Shown here piece after piece: positions 56,050 to 64,000 of a stretch of DNA of 64,000 nucleotides. Numbering within the stretch: position 1 is the first letter of the stretch; each line of letters begins with the position of its first letter. A program made the position numbers and the translations under genes. Where the stretch lies: contig NC_072893.1 in assembly GCF_027943255.1 (NCBI RefSeq), positions 62,590,001-62,654,000 of the forward strand, in the 5' to 3' direction. Below the pieces are notes generated by a model. The model did not search any database. It was given only the letters and a program-made list of their open reading frames with translations, and was not told the DNA's origin. Origin of the DNA: Anastrepha obliqua. Its lineage: Eukaryota; Arthropoda; Insecta; Diptera; Tephritidae.

Positions 56050-57215
56050 GATTTAAACAGCTGACGCACATTTCCCATTTTGTTTCACTGTCAAACATTT
56101 TCAGTTTGGTCTATAATTTAACCATGAATTGTCTTAGAAACGAACAACGCTTGCAAATCATTGAATTTTATTATGAAAATGCGTGTTCTGTTAAGAAAGC
56201 TTATCACGCACTTCTTCCATTTTATGGTCAGTTTAATCGACCCACTGAAGCGGCTATTCGAGCCATTGTGACTAAATTTAGAACCAAATTTACATTATTG
56301 GACATCAAACCACCAACACGCTTACGTAGAGTGTGAACTGGCGAAAATATCGCAGCTGTATCGGCCAGTGTTAATGATGACCTTCAATTATCGATTCGTC
56401 GCCGTTCGCAGCAATTGGGCCTCTGTTACTCAACAACGTCGAAAATTTTGCGAAAGGATTTAGGTGTGAAGCCTTTCAAAATACAGGTGGTGCAAGAATT
56501 GAAGCCGAACGACCTACCCCAATGCAGAAATTTTGGTGAATGGGCTCTTGGAAAGTTGGCCGAAGATCCACTTTTTTATCGAAAAATTGTGTTCAGCGAC
56601 AAAGCTCATTTTTGTATCAATGGGTACGTAAATAAGCGGAATTGTCGATTTTGGAGTGAAGATCAGCCAGAAGAATTGCAAGAGCTACCAATGTATCCCG
56701 AAAAGCTCACAGTTTGGTGCGGTTTGCGGGCTGGAGGCATAATTGGACCGTACTTTATCAAAGATGCTGCGAATCGTAAAGTAACTGTGAATGGTGAGCG
56801 CTACCGTGAAATGATATCAAACTTTTTTTTGCCCAAAATGCAAGATCTTGACTTGCATGACATGTGGTTTCAGCAAGACGGTGCTACATGCCATACAACA
56901 CGCGTAACAATGGACTTGTTGAGAGGCGAGTTCGGTAAACATTTTATTTCTCATTCGGGACCTGTCAATTCGTCACCCAAATCGAGCGATATAACGCCTT
57001 TAGATTATTTTTTGTGGGGCTATGTTAAAGCTCATGTCTATTCAGACAACATTAAAGCATTTACATGTGAGACGCCGGCTGAAACATTGGAAAGAGTATG
57101 CCAAAATTGGACTAAGCGGATGGACCATTTGAAGCGCAGTCGCGGTCAACATTTGCATGAAATAATCTTCAAACATTAAATTATATGGACTGTACTATCG
57201 ATTTAAATAAAAATT
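56050..57215 (+). mobile_element. DD41D mariner, best preserved copy
   Basis: It carries a near-intact transposase gene at 56124-57179 with a leader of about 70 bases (TTTCCCATTTTGTTTCACTG) and a trailer. I could not find convincing terminal inverted repeats or a TA duplication, so the exact ends are not known and the given limits are approximate. Confidence 0.75.
56124..57179 (+). pseudogene. DD41D transposase with a single in-frame stop
   Basis: ATG at 56124 opens a 351-codon frame to TAA at 57177-57179, interrupted only by TGA at codon 71 (56334-56336), which could derive from CGA by one transition. The N-terminus (NEQRLQIIEFYYENACSVKK, YGQFNRPTEAAIRAIVTKFR) is the first DNA-binding domain. 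A second follows the stop (GENIAAVSASV, SIRRRSQQLGL, KILRKDLGVKPF). Catalytic residues are Asp159 (VFSDKAHF), Asp252 (FQQDGATCHT) and Asp294 (ITPLDYFLWG), giving 41 residues between the last two. VNKRNCRFW and TVWCGLRAGGIIGPYF are typical. The C-terminus is LKRSRGQHLHEIIFKH. The Lys after Asp159 replaces the usual Glu. Without the stop it would be a full-length transposase. Confidence 0.93.
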
Positions 57216-57354
57216 TCATGCATATTTGGGTTGCTTGTGAGAGACATAAGAGGACAAGCGTTTTGCGTGTTGGGTGATTTTCTGCTATCGAAAAAAATTA
57301 ATCGAGGCAATTGCATCAAATTTTGGGTAAAAAATATAATTAAGTGCTCAAGAA

Positions 57355-58175
57355 TACTTTAAATGTTGACACTGACATACGATGAGAGTACTCTGAGTCA
57401 AAAAAAATAGTTTGAAGTTGTACAAGCTTCTCGCAGAAGTTCGAGAAGATGTGAATGAAGACGTTCGCTCTGGACGCCCCAGCACATCAATAACCGATGA
57501 AAATGTTGAGAGAATGAGTAAAATTGTTATGGAGAGTCGTCGAATCACAATTAGAGAAGTTGCTGGGGATATCGCCATATTGGTTGACTCATGCCATGCA
57601 ATCTTTTCGGAAATTTTGGGCACGAAGCGTGTGGCAGCGAAGTTCGTTCCAAAATTGCTGAATTTTGACAAAAAACTACGTCGCATGAGCATCGGGAATT
57701 GTTGAATGACGTCAACGATGATCCATATTTGCTCAAAAGGGTCAGAAATGGGGACGAGTCATGGGTATATGGTTTCGAAACCAAGTCCAATCGTCAGAAT
57801 GGAAAAGTCTAAAAGTAATGTTAAGGATGCTCACAGAAGTTCTTACCACAAGGTCATATGGTAAATGAGGAGTATTACCTTGAAGTTATGCGCCGTTTGC
57901 GAACAGCAATACAAAAAAGAAACGGCCGGAATTGTAAAAAAATGTATGCATTTTGCATCATGTTAATGCACCTGCTCGCATATCTTTGGTTTTGAGAGAT
58001 TATTTGGCCAAAAACAACACCGTTATCATGCATCAGCCGCTCTATTCGCCAGATTTGGCCCCCTGCGACCTTTTGCTGTACCCAAAATGGAAGAGACCCA
58101 TGAAAAGACGGGGTTTTGCGACGATTGAGAAGATAAAACCGAATCGCTGAGGCATCAAAGAAAAATGAAATTTTT
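57355..58175 (+). mobile_element. mariner-like element, decayed
   Basis: Reading from about 57363 the transposase shows YDESTLSQKK, REDVNEDVRSGRPSTSITDE, ESRRITIREVAGDI and RVAAKFVPKLLNFDKKLRR, the DNA-binding half of a DD34D mariner. A shift near 57690 leads to ELLNDVNDDPYLLKRVRNGD ESW with the first Asp. After deletions come VNEEYYLEVMRRLRTAIQKR, HHVNAPARI (second Asp changed to Val) and QPLYSPDLAPCDLLLYPKW with the third Asp. It ends near 58150 in KIKPNR. It is unrelated in detail to the preceding DD41D copy. No terminal repeats were found. Confidence 0.85.
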
Positions 58176-58183
58176 TAGTACAA

Positions 58184-58605
58184 TTAGTGGAAAATAACAT
58201 CAGCCAAATGATCACCACGACCACGCTTACAGGGCAGTATCCTTTTCATGAAATTTTCCGTAACCGAAACGCAAAGTGGCTGCCCTATGTCCTCGATAAC
58301 CTCACGAATTCCATCTTTGAGATCTTGAATTGACCCTGGGCTTTTGGTGCAGACCTTCCCTTTCACGTGACCCGAAAAAAACAGTCACAAGTTGTTAAAT
58401 CACCAGATCCAGTGGCAATTGTGATCACCTTTTCGAGAGATAACACGGTGCGGAAACCTTTCCCGTAAAAGATCAATGGATTCGTTGCTGGTGTGGCACG
58501 TGGCGCCGTCTTGTTGAAAATAAACATTGTCTAGATCAATACCATCCAATTCCGGCCATAAAAAATCGTTAATCATCTCTCGGTAGCGCAATCAATTTCA
58601 CCATC
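58184..58605 (-). mobile_element. DD41D mariner, 3' part on the minus strand
   Basis: The minus strand reads MRYREMINDFLWPELDGIDL, VYFQQDGATCHTSNESIDLL and RERFPHRVISRKGDHNC, then loses phase where PRSCDLTPLDF would stand, and resumes near 58330 as DLKDGIREVIEDIGQPLCVS, VTENFMKRILPCKRGRGDHL and ADVIFH. The second catalytic Asp is present and the third is lost. The N-terminal two thirds are absent. Confidence 0.8.
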
Positions 58606-58639
58606 ACACCTGTTATTGGAAAACCCTTTACATTTAATT

Positions 58640-58823
58640 GCCACTTACACCCTTTTGGGGTGTTTGGTCAAGCTCCGCCTCCTACAAGTTGTTTGCTATT
58701 TTCCACAAGCAACATAGTTGTTTTAGTTGCAGTTTTAAGCCGACTATAAGCCGCAAAGGGTTTTTCATGGGGAGCTTTTTCATTAAAGTCAAGCACCAAC
58801 CCGTTCGGCTACGGTAGGCGGTT
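58640..58823 (-). mobile_element. SINE copy with internal deletion
   Basis: Both ends are present: the head CAACCGCCTACCGTAGCCGA / ACGGGTTGGTGC at 58823-58790 and the tail GGGTGTAAGTGGCAATTAAA with hairpin at 58645-58665. The middle, including the B-box, is deleted between about 58785 and 58770. The copy is therefore promoter-less. Confidence 0.75.
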
Positions 58824-58829
58824 GAAATG

Positions 58830-59560
58830 CGGTGATGAGATGCTCTGAATATGAATCTGAAACTAAGCTTTAAAGTGCTGGACATAGACTACTGGAAGAA
58901 TGTGATTCCAAAAAAATAGTCTCGAAAAGTCCAAAATGAAGATTGTGGTGGAGGTGCAAAACTATCGGTGGTCCGATTGATTATGTTGAAAGTTTTGAGA
59001 AATTTAAGAAAGTTAACCCCTTCACATGAGGTCCGTGCAGAATTATGCACATGCCAGAAAATTCGGAAAACTTAATAAATATGTATGATTTTTGGCACAT
59101 CTGTTATTATGATGTGCTTTTTACTAATTAGTAAAAAAATAATTTTATTATCCATTAACAATAATTCAGGTCTGAAGGGGTTACAACTTTCAGTAGTTGC
59201 TTTATAGCGTTAATTCAATTACTGTCCGTTTTCTGAAACTTTCAGAAAAGCAGGTAGTTTCCATTAAATATTGTTTTTTTATGATGAATAAGCTTTTTTC
59301 GGTATTGTGGAATGCTGATTGTGCCAGAGCGTAGTCGCGATTTTAATACAAATTTCAAAATGTTTAAGGTAAGAATTTTCATTAGATAGTGCATCAGAGT
59401 TATGTATTTGCACTACAGATGCCGTTTTTGAATTTTCATGCTCTTTGCAGTCCATTTCAAATTTACACCTACTTTTTTTAATCTTAAGGATTTCAAAATT
59501 TGCTGATGCAATGGAAAGTTACAGGTCATATACTCGTATTTCAAGTATCTTCAACGCAAA
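58830..59560. other. AT-rich non-coding DNA
   Basis: No gene recognised. Confidence 0.5.
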
Positions 59561-59574
59561 AGTCTGCATACAAA

Positions 59575-59885
59575 TCAAAGCAAGTGCAAATAATCGGACA
59601 CCAATCCCAATTTAACCGCACTTGACTTCAAATTATCTTTCAATATACTTTGTAATACATAGTTTCCGGTATGAACTTCAAGTTTCCCACTCCTTTTGCA
59701 CATTTGCACACATACAGCGCCAAACCATTACTCCGTCTTCACAATGTTGCACAGTCCCTTTAAAATTTTGAACATCAAAGACAGTTCCTGGTTTTCTCCA
59801 CACAAATTTTCTACCTATAATGCTAAAAATGCATAACTTACATACACTCGCCCTGAAAAGCACTTTATTCCACAATCCATTGGGT
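59575..59885 (-). mobile_element. Tc1-like element, 3' part (split by SINE)
   Basis: The minus strand from 59885 reads PMDCGIKCF or, one frame over, LWNKVLFRASV (first Asp block, altered), GRKFVWRKPGTVFDVQNFKG, GVMVWRCMCANVQK, then GKLEVHTGNYVLQSILKDNL and KSSAVKLGL. These are consecutive Tc1 blocks. The last catalytic residues lie in decayed sequence. It continues the N-terminal part at 60240-60660. Confidence 0.75.
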
Positions 59886-59888
59886 TTC

Positions 59889-60220
59889 TATATATATATA
59901 TATGGTAATTGGCGCGTACACCCTTTTTGTGTGTTTGGCCGAGCTCCTCCTCCTATTTGTGGTGTATGTCTTGATGTTGTTTCACAAATGGAGGGACCTA
60001 CAGTCTCCAGCCGGCCCCGAACGGCAGATATTTTTTTTTTATGAGGAGCTTTTTCATGGCAGAAATACACTCGGAGGTTTGCCATTGCCTGCCGAAGGGC
60101 GACCGCTAATAGAAAAATGTTTCTCTTCGTTTTGGTGTTTCACCGAAATTCGAACCTACGTTCTCTCTGTGAAATCCGAATGGTAGTCACGCACCAACCC
60201 ATTCGACTACGGCGGTTGCC
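59889..60220 (-). mobile_element. full-length tRNA-derived SINE, reference copy
   Basis: On the minus strand from 60220 the element starts GGCAACCGCCGTAGTCGAAT, a tRNA-like head with A-box (TAGTCGAATGGG, 60198-60209) and B-box (GGTTCGAATTT, 60146-60156) about 45 bases apart. The body follows, with CTCGGAGTG... in complement, GTAGGTCCCTCCATTTGTGA and AGGAGGAGGAGCTCGGCCAA. The 3' end has a hairpin and GGTGTACGCGCCAATTACC, then a (TA)n tail at 59889-59903. It is about 316 bp without the tail and encodes nothing. It lies inside a Tc1 element. Pol III transcription from the internal promoter is inferred. Confidence 0.88.
60146..60209 (-). promoter_or_regulatory. internal RNA polymerase III promoter (A and B boxes)
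   Basis: A-box TAGTCGAATGGG and B-box GGTTCGAATTT of the SINE head. The B-box keeps the invariant GTTCGA core. Confidence 0.7.
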
Positions 60221-60239
60221 AATACGGCTTATTTACATA

Positions 60240-60660
60240 TTATTTGGCAACTCGGTTTTGCCGATTTACTAGGGATACCAATGACTTTTTATATGCAACG
60301 CGGCTATAAAATCCAGTCTCTTTCACAGTTCTTTCCACAGTATCTTTGCTAATAGGTTTGAAAAACTTTAAATAGATGTTTTCTGCAATTTTTCTTACCG
60401 TGACTTTAGGGTTGTTTTGTATTTGCTGCTCAATAGGTACATCGTTCCTCTTGAATTGTAAGGAGTGGAGGTCGGTCAGGATATGTAATTTCCACTTTCT
60501 TTAAAGTTTTTTAATGACTTTCTGGACTGAGAAATACGGTGTTCCGACGGTTACTGCTATTTCGCGAAAAATCGTTCCCTCTTTCACCACCTTATAATAC
60601 TTTTTCTTTCTTTTCAATGTCTTTTCTTTTGGCCAACAAGATCTTTTACGCTCTTGGAAA
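60240..60660 (-). mobile_element. Tc1-like element, 5' part (split by SINE)
   Basis: On the minus strand the DNA-binding region reads YYKVVKEGTIFREIAVTVGT, PYFSVQKVIKKL, then IQNNPKVTVRKIAENI, PISKDTVERTVKETGFYSRV and AYKKSLVSLVNRQNRVAK. These are the two helix-turn-helix modules and the linker to the catalytic domain of Tc1. Stops and at least one shift break it. The catalytic part resumes at 59885 beyond the SINE. Confidence 0.75.
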
Positions 60661-60664
60661 CTCT

Positions 60665-61505
60665 ATAGATGCAATTAAGATTGATCAGTTATGTATGAAT
60701 TACTTGAGCAAACCATATAATTTGGCACCAAATTATTATTTGTACGCACACTTTTCCTGCGCATGGTCGCCTTATCGAAGTTTTACGTTGGCAAAGAAGC
60801 AAAAGCAGTAGTTACGATTATTTTAAGTAAGAACTGAGTTAAATTGGAAAAATTAATTATTTTGAAAAACTGTACTCATCTTCAGTGACGATGCTATTTT
60901 GTGGTTAAATGATGAACAAAATTATCAAATTAGGGGGGGCTGAAAATTCACGGAAGATTTACTAGCTTTTCCTATATTCCAAAAAAGTCAGTTCTTGGTT
61001 TTAATTTTGGTTAACGCAATCAACCCTAATTTGTTCGAAGAAGCAGCGCCCACTGCGACCGATAGCGAACGATAACAACTAACTTTTTGTGGCCTAGGAT
61101 GGATGGCTATAATCCCACAGCCCACATTAATCGCCGTTTGAACATAATAGCGCTGCTGGCCATACTGTGGGAGAAAATTTGAGCGTATTGAAAAATTCAA
61201 GAACTACGTCATTTCGTATTCGCTGCTACTATAAATTTTATGAAAGTTATTGTAGTTTATAGCTCACAAGCAACCTTTTTTGATTTTTATCACTTCAACG
61301 ATCACTTGACTATACGAGCAGGCGTATATTCTAGCTGATGTACCGAAAGTTTGTATTGTTAGTCTCTCTCTTTCTTCCTTCTTTGAGTCACTGCTGGAAC
61401 ATTATGTAGATTTCAGTAAAATTTGTTCCATGTACCACTCACAGATTGAAAATATGTTGAAAAGAAACATGCATTGGGGATCGCGTGACCAAATAGAAGA
61501 TATTC
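60665..61505. other. AT-rich non-coding DNA
   Basis: No gene recognised. Confidence 0.5.
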
Positions 61506-61509
61506 TTAA

Positions 61510-62192
61510 GGGGGTATTCCCATAATTCGAGTTAAAAAAATTGATTTTTTTTTTTAATTATTAAATTCTGCAATCCTTTCCGAATAATCTCCAACAGGAA
61601 TTTTCGAGAAATCTGGAAATCTCCATGAGTTAGGGAGAATTAAAGCCGAGCGTGCACAGGTCAGAATTCACCTCCCGTTGCAGCTTTAAACGCGTTTCCT
61701 GAAAACTTACGTTTTTCAAAATCTCAGCCACGATAAATCAAAATGTAGTTTCCGATTTGGATGTTTAAGGTCTCATTTTGTTCATAATTAATTCCCCTAT
61801 ACTCGTAATATAAACTAGAATTATTACAATCGAATAATATTTGCGATTTTTTATGACCCACCAGAGTAAAAAAAAAGTAGTAAATTCGCGATTTTCATGT
61901 TTAAGAGGCTGCCATTTCACTGCATGTAATTATTTGTCAAAGATTCTAGTTCATATGATGACGACAACCTTCCTGAATAAAACGATTTTTTATTTTTTTA
62001 TTTCAGATGAATAGAACGGCCGTTATCATGGCTGAGGTGCGGTGGCAACCCTTTTTTTGTGGAGTTATATCTCCGTTATAAATTAAATATCAAACAATCG
62101 AATGTAAAAAGAAAAAATAGTTGAAGTTTTTTTTTCATAAAAAAAAATCCGAACTTTTCCTTTTTTCGCACGCCATTCATGGGAATACCCCC
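61510..62192. mobile_element. TTAA-flanked MITE-like element
   Basis: The ends are GGGGGTATTCCCAT at 61510 and its exact complement ending at 62192, each bordered by TTAA (61506-61509, 62193-62196). The 683-bp interior is AT-rich and non-coding. TTAA target duplication is characteristic of piggyBac-type elements, but TTAA might also be part of a longer inverted repeat, so the superfamily is open. Confidence 0.7.
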
Positions 62193-62199
62193 TTAATAT

Positions 62200-64000
62200 C
62201 AGTAAAATATGCAAAGCGAAAAATCATAGTTAGCCAATATAGTTCACCCTTAATGGCGCTTGCTGTATTTAGAGACAGTGCTTCTCATCTCTCGGAGAGT
62301 ATTAGTGAGTTTAAGCGAAATTATTCCTACAAATTAATCTGCCAAACTAAGCTTTTTAGTTGATAAGGGGGCAGGATAACTGATTTCATTAGGGAGATAT
62401 GCAAAGAAACGCATAATACAACCTGAAGTGAAAGCAATCAAAATTGAAAGCGATGTTTTTCTTCTGCTCTGTTTTCAGTGCCGTGAGCAAATTTATGTCA
62501 AGGGAAACAAATTAAAGACCAAAAAAAGACATTACTTTCACGTTGGCGCATGATTCACAAGAAGTGAGCAAAAGTCAGAGCTAAAATGATTTCTGCAGAA
62601 ATAATAGCGTCCAACAATCACACAAACAAATATAGGTGTGTATGTGCTCTAGAGTGCAAGAGTGCAAAAGTGCACGCATACACATGAATATCAACATAAA
62701 TTGATAGAAGTGCATGTGTTGGTAGGTGCTCCAACAATAACCAGTATAAGCACTTAGAGTGAGCACAGCTGGCTGCAAGTCCACATTGTGCCATACGACA
62801 CACAGTTAAGCATGAAAAATGTACAACAGCAGACACTCCATATATGCGAGCAGTAGAACAGTCGGTGGTGCAGTAAAAAGTTACTCATACGACCGGGTGT
62901 CTATGAAATATTGCTGACTTGGCTGTTGGCACTGCTGTTGAAAATGCACTCAGCTCATGTTGTAATGTTATTTTTTGTTCGTAATTTTTTTATATTTTTT
63001 TATTTGATATCCTTAGCCACTACCTGTTTTTATCGCTTTCATTTTATTGTCATTTTTACTGCTGTTTGTTCTGTATGTTATCATTAGTGCTGTTTGTTAG
63101 CTTTTCAGCGGCAACTGCTCAGCGTTTGCGTTGTGCTTTTTTCTGTTGTTTTTTTGTTTTGTGTTATTGTTTTTTATTCATTCTTTCCTACGCTGTTTAT
63201 TGATTACATTTGTTCTTCTTGCTGCCATTTATTTATATTTTTTCATTTTAAGTCGCTTTGCTCCCCCTCTCTTCATATCCACTTAAGCGCAAAGTGCAGC
63301 GTGTTTATTTATTTGCTGAACATGAGAGGGGAATTTTAAATAAATTGCTGTGTACTTTCCAGCAAATCGCAAAAGTTAATGAAGCATTTAAATGTACTAA
63401 ACACTGAACAATGCCTGGTGATAGATTTTCCTAATTTATGTTGCACACACAAACACGCATGCTACGTAGATGTAGTGCGCCTGCATGCACGTACATATGT
63501 ACATATATATGTGTGTAATTGATGTGACTGTTTGGCGAAGTAAGTGTAATCGTGATTTGCCACGCATTCCATTAATTTCTGGTGCTATTGAAATGAAAAC
63601 TAAAAGAGTTTGTAAAAGTGCAATTCATTTTATTGTAAAAAACATGTGTAAATTATATTTTCTAACGACAGGGAAGGCATTCTAACATTCTATTGCGAAG
63701 TGCAATAAAATTTATATTTATAATATGGAATTAAATTAGGAATATTTGAAATTTTTTTTTTATATGTTTCAGTAAACTTCTTCCAGTCTATTTTACGACC
63801 GACAACTAAACAAAGATATTTAGATTTTGTTGGAAGATTATAAAATAATTGCACCCAAACGTATTCAAGTAATTAGAGCAGCTATAAGGGGCGAAACTCG
63901 TCACAAGTATCTGCCTTACTTCATAGCTTCTATTTTGATGAAATTTGGTGGATCTACGCCATTAGAATGTGGCATAAACTTTGCAGCAGCAAGAATTATT
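62200..64000. other. AT-rich non-coding DNA
   Basis: No gene recognised over 1.8 kb. T-rich low-complexity sequence at 62975-63260 and (ACAT)-type runs near 63490-63515. Confidence 0.5.

Noticed and set aside
59902..60186. 94-codon frame across the SINE
   Set aside because: The frame comes from a tRNA-derived non-coding repeat. Similar peptides would appear at every SINE copy.
60146..60220. Functional tRNA gene
   Set aside because: A and B boxes are present but the arms do not pair as a cloverleaf and the sequence continues into the SINE body.
1..64000. CRISPR array, bacterial operon, prophage or riboswitch
   Set aside because: There are no regularly spaced repeats, no Shine-Dalgarno-led gene runs and no bacterial protein families. 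All coding remains are eukaryotic transposons.

Overview
The window looks like non-coding nuclear DNA of a dipteran insect, most likely a tephritid fruit fly. That assignment is an inference. It rests on the AT-rich background, the many mariner, Tc1 and non-LTR retrotransposon remains, and several copies of DD41D mariner elements, a group first recognised in Ceratitis. There is no bacterial gene organisation, CRISPR array, rRNA gene or host tRNA gene. No complete host gene is visible. One short stretch (5990-6142) looks like a terminal exon behind a good 3' splice acceptor, so the region could be intronic or gene-flanking.

Layout. 1-6 kb: three mariner remnants (one an internally deleted element with both ends), an RTE-like fragment, a SINE tail and the candidate exon. 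6-13 kb: mostly unique AT-rich DNA with an RTE 3' end at 8.8-9.2 kb, two unrecognised decayed reading frames (10.3 and 12.1 kb) and a SINE. 13-17 kb: a mariner with a continuous frame but four stops, and a tandemly duplicated mariner scrap. 19-28 kb: LINE fragments, a foldback repeat pair, mariner ends, a jockey-type RT fragment and a Tc1 element. 30-35 kb: another foldback copy, a DD41D end, two tandem LINE fragments and a MITE. 35.6-42.3 kb is a nested block: a DD41D mariner sits at a TA inside a LINE coding region, followed by a Tc1/Tc3-type element, another LINE, and a Tc1 split by a 1.7-kb LINE with a perfect 11-bp target duplication. 44-52 kb: foldback arms, degenerate SINEs, an RTE end, and a minisatellite split by a TA-flanked MITE and by two head-to-head LINEs. 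52-62 kb: four more Tc1/mariner elements, including the best preserved gene of the window (DD41D transposase 56124-57179, one in-frame stop), a Tc1 split by a full-length SINE, and a TTAA-flanked MITE.

The most interesting system is a tRNA-derived SINE family with about ten copies or scraps. It has a recognisable A/B-box head and a 3' end built like that of the RTE LINE at 8.8 kb: CTCGG(T/C)CAAA, a short hairpin, then CGCGCCAAT. This suggests a SINE mobilised by an RTE partner, both seen in one window. A second candidate novelty is a palindromic foldback repeat family with at least five copies, two of which carry the same conserved 3' piece of a reading frame. All functional statements come from motifs read by eye. 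No database search was run.
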